Shown here piece after piece: positions 16,964 to 27,988 of a stretch of 64,000 nucleotides of DNA; the first letter of the stretch is position 1; every line of letters starts with the position of its first letter. Position numbers and translations under genes: made by a program. Source of the DNA: Nitratireductor sp. (lineage in GTDB: Bacteria; Pseudomonadota; Alphaproteobacteria; Rhizobiales; Rhizobiaceae). The notes beneath the pieces are model-generated. The model saw nothing but the letters and a program-made list of their open reading frames with translations, ran no database searches and was not told where the DNA came from. Location of the stretch: assembly GCA_020637805.1 (NCBI GenBank), contig JACKJU010000007.1, forward strand, positions 124,001-188,000, in the 5' to 3' direction.

Positions 16964-17012
16964 CAGCCGGACAGTTTTTGCGGCCAAATTCTGGCGCTGA
17001 ACTGTCCGGCTG
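16964..17012. repeat. Long inverted repeat upstream of the sortase operon
   Basis: CAGCCGGACAG at 16964-16974 is exactly reverse-complemented at 17002-17012, with a 27-nt spacer, preceded by an A-run. It lies 83-131 bp upstream of the sortase-target start and could be a hairpin or a regulator site. The rest of the 340-bp gap (16882-17221) shows no gene. Confidence 0.5.
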
Positions 17013-17221
17013 CGATTGTAGAGCTGATGCTCTGGGGCAGACATCCTGCCTTGAACGCGGGCGCAAAGGGAGAAGAACCGCCCGTATTCGCATGTCTGCC
17101 GGTATACCGGGCCGGCTAGCCCCAATTCATTCAACCTGCCTGGAAGCATGCCCGCAGGCCACTTTCTGCCGAAGGCGGATGAATGATCGCCGGTCCGGAA
17201 TGGCGTCGATCCCGAAGGGGA

Positions 17222-17377
17222 TCAGCGTCCGGCTTCCTCAATGCCAACATAACCGTTGGCGCGGGCAGCGCGTGTGTTCGGACGGAATGCCTGTTCCATC
17301 ATGCCGTGACGATTGGTGACGGAGTAACGGAAACCCAGTTTGAGGCCGTAAGCGGCTTCGCGGAAAAAGTTGATCAT
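17222..17377 (-). CDS. Small conserved-looking protein, 51 residues, function unknown
   Basis: An ATG at 17377 with AAAGG upstream begins a 51-residue frame: a short amphipathic N-terminus (MINFFREAAYGLKLGFRYSV) followed by a polar, basic tail ending in GIEEAGR. No signal peptide or membrane helix. A longer in-frame reading exists upstream but has no ribosome site. It is isolated between the sortase operon and the cupredoxin gene. I do not recognise the family; coding status rests on start context only. Confidence 0.4.
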   Translation of the reverse strand: MINFFREAAYGLKLGFRYSVTNRHGMMEQAFRPNTRAARANGYVGIEEAGR

Positions 17378-17927
17378 GATTGCACCTTTTGTCTCTCGCT
17401 GTTTGCCGCAGCACCCCTCCGAAGCGTGAAAACCCGTCCGTTTCCGGCGGGCTTCGAACCATTCAAAACATTGGTTCGCTTCTTCAAAAGGATACTGCGA
17501 AAAGGGGTGGCGCGGAGCCAGTGCTGAGCGTCTACCCGTTGATTGTCTATATACGCCTGCCTGGTGCAATGCACAAATGCAGTTTTTGCATACGGGGGAT
17601 GCATAAATTGCATGCTTTTTGTGCAGGCAGGTTCAAAAATTAGGCATGTAAAAATAATAGAACAAAATCATATACTTGTGCAAGATGATCCGTCGCCGTT
17701 TACGAAGTTTTAACCCATTCCGGTCCGCCCGAACCCGCAAAATATGTCTTGCACCTGCTCTCTTGCCATCCGGCCAGGCGAGCCGCACCCTGACAGGCCT
17801 TGTCCATGCGCGACATGCCCGGCTTGGTCGCGACGGGCAGGGCCCGCATGCGCCAGCAACGGCATGCCGGACCACCTGCGGGGAATCGCCTGCGGCACGT
17901 GCGGGAGGCGGTTGCGGCCCAAGTCGG
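17378..17927. other. Non-coding stretch with nested inverted repeats
   Basis: No convincing gene in 550 bp. At 17570-17625 TGCACAAA pairs with TTTGTGCA, enclosing TTTTTGCAT / ATGCATAAA, so a two-layer hairpin can form in a locally AT-rich patch. The 17626-17700 part is AT-rich and may carry promoters. A cysteine-rich plus-strand frame at 17744-18004 has no ribosome site and overlaps the cupredoxin gene, so it is not called. Confidence 0.5.
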
Positions 17928-18263
17928 TCAGCCGGCGTTCACGCTTCCCTTCATCGAGGAGTGGAACCGGCACTTGTAGCCATGCTTTCCTGCCGGAACC
18001 GTGACGGTGGCGCTCTGGCCGCTCTGCAGCGTTCCGGTGTCGAAGGCATCGGAGGTTGCGGTATGCGGCGCGCTGTCCTGGTTGGTGAAGGTGACGGTGT
18101 CGCCTGCCGCAACGCTGAGCGAGGCGGGCGAGAACTTGAAGTCCGAGATCATGACCTTGTGGTCTGCCGCCAGAGCGGAGGTGGAAAGGAGGGCGAGGGC
18201 GGCAATGCCTGCCAAGCCCGTAAGTCCGGCAAAGCTGGCACGGCTGATGGGTTTTCTCTTCAT
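17928..18263 (-). CDS. Cupredoxin, amicyanin/plastocyanin-like periplasmic copper protein
   Basis: 111 residues. Signal peptide ends in STSALA (cleavage near residue 33), leaving a mature domain of about 79 residues. Type 1 copper ligands are visible: His in SAPHTAT, then Cys, His and Met in KCRFHSSM, with the tight C-x-x-H-x-x-M spacing of amicyanins. It should carry single electrons in the periplasm; no obvious partner dehydrogenase lies nearby. Start at 18263 chosen for AAGGAAG upstream; upstream in-frame codons precede this ribosome site. Confidence 0.9.
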   Translation of the reverse strand: MKRKPISRASFAGLTGLAGIAALALLSTSALAADHKVMISDFKFSPASLSVAAGDTVTFTNQDSAPHTATSDAFDTGTLQSGQSATVTVPAGKHGYKCRFHSSMKGSVNAG

Positions 18264-18419
18264 GAAAGTCTTCCTTCTGGAATGCCCCGCAGCGAGCATA
18301 GCCGGTTTCCGTGCCGCGTGAAGCCGGATTCGACTGCGCCAGATTCCGGTACGCGTCCGGGGATCCGGCACCACAAGCGCGAGGCGGGCTGTTGAGGGCG
18401 GGACTCGGCGGAACGCCGC

Positions 18420-18773
18420 TCAGCCCGGCACGGCGGGTACTTCCCGCTTCATGTCTGGCTCGTTGTGCAGGAAGGTAACGGCCAGCGAGGCGGGGAGTTC
18501 GGTCGCGTCCGCCTTTCCTTCCGCCTTGCGCACGCGTTCGGCGATTTCCTGGCTGGCTGCAGCGTCCAGATGAACGCCTAAAGTGTCCAGCCGTTCGGCA
18601 AGGGCGGGCAGCTTCGCCGCCTCCATGTGAAAGCGGAAATTGACCTGGATATTGGAAAACAGCACATGCTGCTCGATCCAGCCCAGGCTGTTGATTGCAT
18701 CGTTGATGTCGGCCATGGCGGCATGGCGGTTCACGCGTGTCACGGCGGACAGCATTATCGGGCGCGGGCGCAT
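18420..18773 (-). CDS. Hypothetical protein, 117 residues
   Basis: Soluble, no signal peptide. N-terminus MRPRPIMLSAVTRVNR, a mid-part with alternating polar/hydrophobic strands (HVLFSNIQVNFRFHM, about 43-57) and a helical charged C-terminus with LPASLAVTFLHNEPD near the end. Start at 18773 chosen for the AGGA upstream; a longer frame reaches 18998 without a ribosome site. It is divergent from the Tat-signal gene at 18.9 kb across a 146-bp gap. Family not recognised. Confidence 0.6.
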   Translation of the reverse strand: MRPRPIMLSAVTRVNRHAAMADINDAINSLGWIEQHVLFSNIQVNFRFHMEAAKLPALAERLDTLGVHLDAAASQEIAERVRKAEGKADATELPASLAVTFLHNEPDMKREVPAVPG

Positions 18774-18919
18774 GGGGATCCTGTTGAATTGGACAGGTTG
18801 GGGATTTCCTGCCCATCCTATCCGGAACTGGCGCGCGGCAACATACCGTTTCAGGCCGTTTGCTGGCGAAAACATACTTATGCTCGCAATTGGCATAACT
18901 CTCGATTTTATTGTTGGGC

Positions 18920-19522
18920 ATGAATAGACGCAGATTCCTCCAGTCGCTGGCCGCAGTGGTATCGCTGCCTGCCGCGCCGTTTTCTCTGAAACCCGCAATG
19001 GCGGCGCTGCCCGCTGGCGGCAGTGCCACCGGAGCCGCTGCCGCCGCTGCGGCGGTGCCCGCCAGGGCGCAGTTCTGGGCGATCTACATGTCCGGCCTGC
19101 ATGGCGAGTGTACGCCCGCCGCCCTGCAACAGGTCGCGGGCATCCCCGCCGCCGAGGCGAAGGGCTATCTAGCCCGCCTGGTCGCCGACGGCGTGATCCG
19201 TCCCACCCCGCTGCTATCGAGAACGGTATCAGGATTGCTCAGGCGCGAGGGCGACGGGGTATTGGAGAAGATCAGGGAGCGGCTGGAGATGAAGGGGAGA
19301 AGGGAAATTGCTGGTGATGCCGAGGAGGATCTAGGCCTTGGAGAGAGGTTGAAAGAGTGTATGGAGGTGGAGGCGCATTTGGATAAAGAAGATGATGTTG
19401 CTGGTGAGTTTCCTGCCCGGGACGTGCCGGAACACCTCAAATCCGCGGAAAACCAACATGCGGACGCCTCGATTTACCGGCTAATCTCTAAAGAACCAAC
19501 GATTTCCGAGTATGGCGCCTGA
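18920..19522 (+). CDS. Tat-signal protein with a helix-turn-helix-like core; 3-prime end altered by insertion sequence
   Basis: 200 residues from ATG at 18920. It opens with MNRRRFLQSLAAVVSLP, a twin-arginine export signal (R-R-R-F-L), ending AMA near residue 27. Residues about 50-95 (QFWAIYMSGLHG...AALQQVAGIPAAEAKGYLARLVADGVI) resemble a winged-helix fold, odd for an exported protein. From about 19200 the DNA becomes GA-rich and the peptide is a charged helix. The stop codon lies in the first bases of the adjacent insertion sequence, so the natural C-terminus is probably lost. Function unknown. Confidence 0.55.
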   Translation: MNRRRFLQSLAAVVSLPAAPFSLKPAMAALPAGGSATGAAAAAAAVPARAQFWAIYMSGLHGECTPAALQQVAGIPAAEAKGYLARLVADGVIRPTPLLSRTVSGLLRREGDGVLEKIRERLEMKGRREIAGDAEEDLGLGERLKECMEVEAHLDKEDDVAGEFPARDVPEHLKSAENQHADASIYRLISKEPTISEYGA

Positions 19523-20664
19523 GGATACGGTGATTTCGGCGCTGCATGTTCACTATTGAATGCTGTTTTGGATGTTTCCTGCTCCATTGGGCAACGGATT
19601 TCCGTCATGCAGGCGCACTTCGCCCCTGATGCCAGACGTAGCGGGTGAGATTGTAGGCGATGTTGGCCATCCCGATCTTCACCCGTGCCCGTTCGATGCC
19701 GATGGTACGAATGAACAGGCCAAACCGGTTTTTCTGGTGCGCGAAGACATGCTCTACAAAAGCGCGAACCTTCGAGCGCCGGCCATTGGCTCGTGATGTT
19801 GCCTCGCTCATCGGTCGACCTTTCGGTTTCTTGTGATGAATGTCGCTTTCATAACCATGCCGTTCCAGCCAGGCCTCGTTCTTCTTGGAACGATATGCCG
19901 TGTCAGCCCAGACCTTCGAGCCGGTATTTTCGCGGTTGAGAACATTGCGGAGCTGGGCACCGTCATGGGCCGAGGCGCTGGTGACATTCCAACCACGAAT
20001 GAAGCCGCAATGGCGGTCGATGGCAGCATGGTTCTTGTATCCGAAGGAGGGAACCGCAATGTCGCGCTGGCGAACCATGCCATCGGCATCGGGCTTGGCC
20101 TTCGAGAACTTCACCGTCCGTCTTGCGTCGGTATCTTTCTGCGCTGCCTTTGCCGGTTCATCCGGCCAGATCTCGTCAGCCGTGCGGTCTTCCTTGATCG
20201 CTTGCTTCTCGCCATCGCTGTTGCGCTGCTTCGGAGCCGCCACCAGCGTGGCGTCCGTTGACCGGCAGTCGTTTGCTTGCAAACGACGAGAGGGCGGGAC
20301 CTTGTCTCCAAGGCCGAGCCCCAGGAAGCGCAGGAACGAAAGCCGGTCGTTGATAACAAACTCAGCCTGATCATCGGAAAGATCATAGAGCGCCTGCAGC
20401 ACCATGATTTTGAACATCATCACACTATCAAACGGCGGCCTGCCGCCCTTGGCACCATCCGATCGCTTCAGTGCCTTTGCCAACGGTTTGCGGAAAACTT
20501 CCCAGGGTACAACCTCGTTGAGCTTCACAAGCGGATCGCCAGCCTCGCTCAGCAGTGCGTATCGTTCATCGACATCCCAGAAACCGGCCTGTCCCCGCAT
20601 CGCTATCCCTCCGATTCAACCAGTGCCGATTGAATCAGATCACTTCGGAAATGACGATTTTTAG
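19519..20664 (-). mobile_element. IS5-family insertion sequence, copy 1 (internally deleted)
   Basis: About 1146 bp. Imperfect terminal inverted repeats are proposed: left CTGAGGATACGGTGATTTCG at 19519 and right, read inward, CTAAAAATCGTCATTTCCGA from 20664. TGGCGC occurs immediately left of both this copy and the next, consistent with a short target repeat or tandem duplication. It encodes one transposase on the minus strand. The boundaries are estimated from comparison of the two copies. Confidence 0.75.
19605..20600 (-). CDS. IS5-family transposase with internal in-frame deletion
   Basis: 331 residues. Typical IS5 N-terminus (GQAGFWDVDERYALLSEAGDPL, then LYDLSDDQAEFVINDRLSF). DDE catalytic domain: Asp in STDATLVAAPKQRN, Asp in KVWADTAYRS, and Glu in the C-terminal VEHVFAHQKNRFGLF. 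Between LGLGDKVP and DATLVAAP, where family members normally have roughly 40 residues (a DAKTIW...FRE... segment), only about 12 unrelated residues remain. The enzyme is therefore probably inactive although the frame is open. Both tandem copies share this deletion. Confidence 0.88.
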   Translation of the reverse strand: MRGQAGFWDVDERYALLSEAGDPLVKLNEVVPWEVFRKPLAKALKRSDGAKGGRPPFDSVMMFKIMVLQALYDLSDDQAEFVINDRLSFLRFLGLGLGDKVPPSRRLQANDCRSTDATLVAAPKQRNSDGEKQAIKEDRTADEIWPDEPAKAAQKDTDARRTVKFSKAKPDADGMVRQRDIAVPSFGYKNHAAIDRHCGFIRGWNVTSASAHDGAQLRNVLNRENTGSKVWADTAYRSKKNEAWLERHGYESDIHHKKPKGRPMSEATSRANGRRSKVRAFVEHVFAHQKNRFGLFIRTIGIERARVKIGMANIAYNLTRYVWHQGRSAPA

Positions 20665-20670
20665 TGGCGC

Positions 20671-21609
20671 CTGAGGATACGGTGATTTCGGCGCTCATGT
20701 TCCTATTGAATGCTGTTTTGGATGCTGCTCCATTGGGCAACGGTTTCCGTCATGCAGGCGCACTTCGCCCTGATGCCGAGTAGCGGTGAGATTTGAGCGA
20801 TGTTGGCCATCCCGATCTCGCGCCGTTGATCCGATGGTACGAATGAACGAAACCGGTTTTCTGGTGCGCGAGCATGCTCTACAAAGCGCGAACCGAGCGC
20901 GCATTGGCTTGTTGCCTCGCTCGTATGACCTTTCGGTTTCTTGTGATGAATGTCGCACGCTTGGCCGTTCAGCGGCCTCGTTCTTCTTGGACAATGCCCG
21001 TCAGACCTTCGAGCCGTATTTCGCGGTTGAGAACATTGCGAGCTGGGCACCGTCATGGGCCGGCGCTGGTGCTTACCACGAATGAAGCCGCAATGGCGTC
21101 GACGTGGCTTTGTCGAGGGGGGCATTCGCGCTGGCAACCTCCCATCGACGCAGCCTTCGAGAACTTCACCGTCCGTCTTGCGTCGGTATCTTTCTGCGCG
21201 CCTTTGCCGGTTCATCCGCAGATCTCGTCACCTTAGCCTTGATCGCTTGCTTCTCGCCAGCTTTGCGCTGCTTCGGGCCGCCACCAGCGTGCGTCGTTTC
21301 AACAGTCGTTTCCTGCACGAGAGGACCTTCTCCAAGGCCGAGCCCGGTCACAAGCCGGTCGTTGATACAAACTCAGCTAAATCGGAAGAGATCCGACGCC
21401 TGCCTTTCGTTTTGAACATCATCACTATCAGCGGCCTGCCTTGCGCCCTCCGTCGCAATTGCCTTTGCCAACAGTTTGCGGAACTTCCAGGTACAACTCG
21501 TTGAGCTTCCAAGCGGATCACTTGACTCACGGACGTATCGTTCATCGTCAGAAACCAATCCCATCGCTATCCTCATTCAACCATGCCGATTGGATGATCC
21601 CCGAAATGG
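20671..21609 (-). mobile_element. IS5-family copy 2: same element, eroded by many small deletions
   Basis: About 939 bp aligning end to end with copy 1 in the same orientation, but about 200 bp shorter. The loss is spread over dozens of 1-8 base gaps (for example GGATGTTTCCTGCTCC in copy 1 is GGATGCTGCTCC here) with few substitutions. All transposase frames are destroyed. It shares copy 1's internal deletion (both read from ACCAGCGT almost directly into CTCCAAGG), so it arose from an already deleted element. Confidence 0.85.
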
Positions 21610-22015
21610 TTTCAGGGAATCCATGTGGAATGTTTGTAAACTGTCGGCTGGGTCCTCGAATTGCTGCTCGCCTTCACCCGAGAGTTAAAGTGGGCTTCCG
21701 GACGTCCCATCTTCTTCGCTTGCCTTCCCCTTCTCATCCCCGGGTCCTCGTAACTGCCAGCCGATTTCTTTCTTTTGTAATCTTTCACAGACACATCCGT
21801 GTCTGCGCCCGTTCAGACTGCCAGCGCCTGCGGGTGAGGAGAGCTTGCCTTCTACGGAGGAGTTCTCTCCCTTTCGCTCCAAATCGCCTTCCAGCGATGT
21901 CGCTCCGCTGCGCGGCTCGCTCTTCGCTCGCTGTGTCGCTGTCGCCATGTGCGGGCTTCCTTGGTCGCTTGCCAGCCCCTCCAGGCGCGCGGGAGGTTTT
22001 CGGTACGGCCCGCGG
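21610..22015. other. Intergenic region between IS copy 2 and uvrB; no gene seen
   Basis: About 400 bp, pyrimidine-rich on the plus strand, with an inverted repeat ACAGACAC...GTGTCTG at 21788-21806. CTGCGCGGCTCGCTCTT at 21909-21925 recurs inside uvrB at 24323-24339, linking this region to the repeat inserted there. No frame has a ribosome site or recognisable product. Confidence 0.5.
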
Positions 22016-25099
<3,084 letters not shown>

Positions 25100-25260
25100 G
25101 GCCCGAATATGGGACGGAACCGGAACAAAGAAAAGGGGAGGGGCATCGGGGAACGGCAGGCTCCTGACAGAAGGGTGTCAGGAGGTTGGAAATTCTCTTT
25201 GACTTTCACCTCTCCACAACGATATTCCGCGCGGCTTCAACCTGAACGGATTTCCCGAAC

Positions 25261-25620
25261 ATGCCGTCCTCCTTTGCGCCAGCCTTTGCGTATGTGGTGC
25301 CCGTGCTTCTGCTCGTGGCATCGAACGTTTTCATGACCTTCGCCTGGTACGGGCATTTGAAATATGCGGGCAAGGCGCTCTGGATCGTCGTGCTGGTGAG
25401 TTGGGGGATAGCCTTCTTCGAATACTGGCTGGCCGTGCCTGCCAACCGCATCGGCCATCAGGTCTATTCGGCGGCCCAGTTGAAAACCATTCAGGAAGTC
25501 ATCACGCTGACAGTCTTCGTGGTGTTTTCGACCTTCTATCTGCGCGAGGGCATCAGCATCAATACGCTGCTTGGCTTTGCGCTGATCCTTGCCGGGGCGG
25601 CGCTCGTCTTCCGGGGGTAG
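25261..25620 (+). CDS. DUF486 family membrane protein (DMT-like)
   Basis: 119 residues, four hydrophobic helices (about 9-27, 37-57, 75-92, 97-117). Family marks: LLLVASNVFMTFAWYGHLK, SWGIAFFEYWLAVPANRIG and YLREGISINTLLGFALI. DUF486 proteins are small inner-membrane proteins related to drug/metabolite transporters; the substrate is unknown. It sits alone between divergent uvrB and convergent ohrR. Confidence 0.88.
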   Translation: MPSSFAPAFAYVVPVLLLVASNVFMTFAWYGHLKYAGKALWIVVLVSWGIAFFEYWLAVPANRIGHQVYSAAQLKTIQEVITLTVFVVFSTFYLREGISINTLLGFALILAGAALVFRG

Positions 25621-25698
25621 GTCTGGCGGGAATGAGTTTCGCAGTGGCAGGGCAGGGAGCACACCCGAGTTCCCTGTGATTGACCCTTGCGGCCAGCG

Positions 25699-26151
25699 TC
25701 AGGATGCCTTCGCCAGTTGCTCGCGCAAATCGTTGATCCGGTCACGCAGGTCGCCGGCTTCGTGCGGCGTCATGCCGGTCGCCTCCAGAATACAGCGCGG
25801 AATGTGGGCCGCGCGTGCCTTCATTGCCCGGCCATCCTCGGCAAGCGTCACGAGAACCTGCCGCTCGTCCGCCGTGCTGCGCTTGCGCTTCACGAGCCCC
25901 GAATTCTCCATGCGTTTCAGCAGCGGGGTGAGGGTGTTCGATTCGAGGCCAAGCCGCCTGCCGATTCCGCTTACCGTCTGCCCGTCCTCCTGCCACAGCG
26001 CGGCAAGAACGATGTATTGCGGGTAGGTGATGCCGAGTTCCTGCAGAAGGGGCTGATAGACCCGGTTCATTGCCTGCGTGGCCGAATAGAGGCTGAAACA
26101 CAGCATCTGGTCGACGGCGGGGAAATCCTGCGCGGCGGAGTTTTCATTCAT
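25699..26151 (-). CDS. ohrR: OhrR, MarR-family organic hydroperoxide sensor/repressor
   Basis: 150 residues. The reactive cysteine is Cys18 in QMLCFSLY, the family's peroxide-sensing position, followed by a winged helix (ITYPQYIVLAALW, LGLESNTLTPLLKRMENSGL, wing RSTADERQVLVTL). Oxidation of this cysteine by organic or lipid hydroperoxide releases DNA. It is divergent from ohr across a 132-bp gap that holds two matching palindromes, the expected arrangement for OhrR-Ohr. Confidence 0.95.
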   Translation of the reverse strand: MNENSAAQDFPAVDQMLCFSLYSATQAMNRVYQPLLQELGITYPQYIVLAALWQEDGQTVSGIGRRLGLESNTLTPLLKRMENSGLVKRKRSTADERQVLVTLAEDGRAMKARAAHIPRCILEATGMTPHEAGDLRDRINDLREQLAKAS

Positions 26152-26187
26152 TACGCGTCTGCCTGGATTGCACTTGAATTGAATAAA

Positions 26188-26199
26188 TCGTGCGCGATT
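26188..26199. promoter_or_regulatory. OhrR operator 1 (ohrR side)
   Basis: AAATCGTGCGCGATTT-type palindrome centred here; nearly identical to operator 2, 54 bp away. Placement upstream of ohrR suggests autoregulation. Confidence 0.7.
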
Positions 26200-26214
26200 T
26201 TATCACGATCCTGT

Positions 26215-26242
26215 TGACAGGTACAGGACTGAGGCATAAATA
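26215..26242 (+). promoter_or_regulatory. ohr promoter
   Basis: TTGACA at 26215-26220, 16-bp spacer and TAAATA at 26237-26242. The -10 end abuts operator 2, so repressor binding would block transcription. Confidence 0.7.
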
Positions 26243-26253
26243 TCGTGCACGAT
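26242..26253. promoter_or_regulatory. OhrR operator 2 (ohr side)
   Basis: Perfect palindrome ATCGTGCACGAT overlapping the -10/start region of ohr. Confidence 0.75.
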
Positions 26254-26283
26254 TTAAACGCAAGCGATAAAAGGAGAATGAAA

Positions 26284-26712
26284 ATGAGCGTAGACGTCAA
26301 ATATCGCGTATCGGCCACTGCAACCGGCGGCCGTGACGGACATACAAGGACGGAAGATGGCGTGGTGGATTTCAAGCTTGCGCCGCCGAAGGAACTGGGC
26401 GGCAGCGGTGATGGTGCCAACCCGGAGCAGCTTTTCGCAGCCGGTTACGCCGCCTGCTATCTTGGTGCCATGAAAGCCGCCACCCGCATGGACAAGACCT
26501 TGGCCAAGGTTCCCGAAGATGCCACCGTCAAGGCAACCGTCGGCATCGGACCGCGCAGCGATACCGGTTTCGGGCTGGCAGTCGGCCTGGAGGTGCATTT
26601 CCCCGGCGTCGACAAGGCCGAAGCGCAGAAGGTTGCCGATGCCGGCCATACAATCTGCCCCTATTCGCATGCCACAAAGGGCAATATCGAGGTCACGACC
26701 ACCGTCGTCTGA
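26284..26712 (+). CDS. ohr: Organic hydroperoxide resistance protein Ohr
   Basis: 142 residues. Thiol peroxidase that reduces organic and fatty-acid hydroperoxides. The catalytic cysteine pair is Cys58 (YAACYLGAM) and Cys125 (TICPYSHAT); the N-terminal ATATGGRDGHTRTEDG is typical. Start at 26284 is preferred because AAGGAG ends 7 bases upstream; another ATG at 26278 is only 1 base from it and the one at 26245 lies within the operator. Controlled by divergent OhrR. Confidence 0.97.
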   Translation: MSVDVKYRVSATATGGRDGHTRTEDGVVDFKLAPPKELGGSGDGANPEQLFAAGYAACYLGAMKAATRMDKTLAKVPEDATVKATVGIGPRSDTGFGLAVGLEVHFPGVDKAEAQKVADAGHTICPYSHATKGNIEVTTTVV

Positions 26713-26733
26713 CCGGCGGGGCGGGAATGAAAA

Positions 26734-26761
26734 AACCCCCGGCACCGGTGTGCCGGGGGTT
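26734..26761. terminator. Bidirectional terminator between ohr and EF-hand gene
   Basis: Stem AACCCCCGGCA / TGCCGGGGGTT, 6-nt loop, preceded by an A-run (U-tract for the minus-strand transcript). Confidence 0.8.
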
Positions 26762-26790
26762 CCGCATCATTCGGGTCCGTATCCGCAGGG

Positions 26791-27018
26791 TCAGCCTGCG
26801 GCAGCAGCGTTGAATTCCTCCATGGAAAGTGCGCCGTCACCGTCAGTGTCGGCAGCAGCGAACTGCTCGGCAGTCCATTCCCAGCCTGCAGCCGTGGCTT
26901 CTTCCATGGTCACGGTGCCGCTGGCATCCGCATCAACCTTGGTGAAGTCCATCTCGGCCGCAATTGCCGGAACGGTCATGAATGCGGCAACGCCAAATGC
27001 AGTGAGAACTTTCTTCAT
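26791..27018 (-). CDS. Small exported EF-hand calcium-binding protein A
   Basis: 75 residues. Signal peptide MKKVLTAFGVAAFMTVPAIA, then two EF-hand loops: DADASGTVTMEE and DTDGDGALSMEE, each with acidic/oxygen ligands at positions 1, 3, 5 and Glu at 12. Start at 27018 has AGGAGAAAAAG upstream. A paralogue with the same length and layout is encoded at 27.8 kb. It probably binds calcium in the periplasm; specific role unknown. Confidence 0.85.
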   Translation of the reverse strand: MKKVLTAFGVAAFMTVPAIAAEMDFTKVDADASGTVTMEEATAAGWEWTAEQFAAADTDGDGALSMEEFNAAAAG

Positions 27019-27270
27019 TCTTTTTCTCCTTTTGGTCCCGGCCATCCGTCATTGGCGCCGGTGGGAGAGATATGGGGTCTTCTTTCGGGCTGAATTTTGG
27101 TCGTGAAATCAAGGCTTTTTGCCACCTGAAACCAAACTTGCAGCGGTGCCCGTGGAACCATCCCAATTTCGCCATCATGTCCGCCGCCACGATGTTTTTT
27201 ATGCTTGAATGAACCGTATTGACGGTTTCGGAGTAATATCCGGTAGTGAAACGTTACCGGAGAATTTTTC

Positions 27271-27666
27271 ATGCCAATCTGGCTGGGCGCCTATTTGACT
27301 ACCGTGGTCCTGTTTCTCGCAGTGGACAGCCTTTGGCTGGGTGTGGTGGCACGAACATTCTACAGGGATCAGCTTGGCGAGCTCATGCTCGCTTCGCCAA
27401 AGCTGGGTATCGCGGCCGCATTCTACCTGTTCTATGCCGCGGCCATTGTCATCCTGGCCGTTATGCCCGCGCTGAAATCCGGCGTCTGGTGGCAGGCCGC
27501 GGTGTATGGCGCGGTTCTCGGACTTGCTGCCTATGGAACCTATGACATCACCAACATGGCTACGCTGAAGAACTGGCCGTATCTGATGTCGTTCGTGGAC
27601 ATGGCCTGGGGCACGCTGCTGACATCGGGAGTGGCTTTCTCCGTCTGGTGGATTTTCGCGCGTTGA
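27271..27666 (+). CDS. DUF2177 family membrane protein
   Basis: 131 residues with four hydrophobic helices. Family marks: LAVDSLWLGVVARTFYRDQLG near the N-terminus and YGTYDITNMATLKNWP (about 88-103). Members are small inner-membrane proteins of unknown function. It sits between two EF-hand genes read from the other strand; CCGGAG precedes the ATG. Confidence 0.9.
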   Translation: MPIWLGAYLTTVVLFLAVDSLWLGVVARTFYRDQLGELMLASPKLGIAAAFYLFYAAAIVILAVMPALKSGVWWQAAVYGAVLGLAAYGTYDITNMATLKNWPYLMSFVDMAWGTLLTSGVAFSVWWIFAR

Positions 27667-27697
27667 ACGTTTCGTTCCACATCAGTATTCAAGGCAT

Positions 27698-27725
27698 GAA
27701 AAAACCCGGCAGTTTTGCTGCCGGG
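27698..27725 (-). terminator. Terminator of EF-hand gene B
   Basis: CCCGGCAG / CTGCCGGG with a 5-nt loop; on the minus strand the stem is followed by a run of seven T. Confidence 0.8.
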
Positions 27726-27760
27726 CGAATGTTTCGCAGAATGTCTCCCTGATCGGGAAA

Positions 27761-27988
27761 TCAGCCCTGGGTGGCTGCGGAGTACTCTTCCTCGTCGAGG
27801 ACGCCGTCACCATTGGCATCGGCCTCGGTCCACTGCTCGTCAGTGAACTCGTAGCCTGCGGCCTGTGCCTCTTCGAGGTTCACGAAACCGTCGCCATCCG
27901 TGTCAACGGCTGCGAAATCGGATGCCTGGGCGAAAGCCGAAATGCTGGAAGCAGCAACGAGGGCAAGAGCCAGAACGATTTTTTTCAT
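27761..27988 (-). CDS. Small exported EF-hand calcium-binding protein B
   Basis: 75 residues: signal peptide MKKIVLALALVAASSISAFA, then two loops DTDGDGFVNLEE and DANGDGVLDEEE separated by a helix with GYEFTDEQW. It is a paralogue of the protein at 26.8 kb (GWEWTAEQF at the same place), likely by duplication. Start at 27988 is the first ATG before a signal peptide; a longer upstream frame would destroy it. The ribosome site (GGAAAACCACAA) is weak. Confidence 0.85.
   Translation of the reverse strand: MKKIVLALALVAASSISAFAQASDFAAVDTDGDGFVNLEEAQAAGYEFTDEQWTEADANGDGVLDEEEYSAATQG

Noticed and set aside
15088..17319. A 743-codon open frame on the plus strand opposite the sortase target gene
   Set aside because: It is the GC-rich antisense reading of a well-supported VIT/VWA gene; no ribosome site or known domain.
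17686..17717. TGATCC followed by TAACCC, resembling the RpoE promoter
   Set aside because: Spacer is 19, not 18 bp, and no supported gene lies downstream on the plus strand.
17744..18004. Cysteine-rich plus-strand frame (C-x-C ... C-x-C-x-x-C)
   Set aside because: No ribosome site, overlaps the 3-prime part of the cupredoxin gene, composition like other antisense frames.
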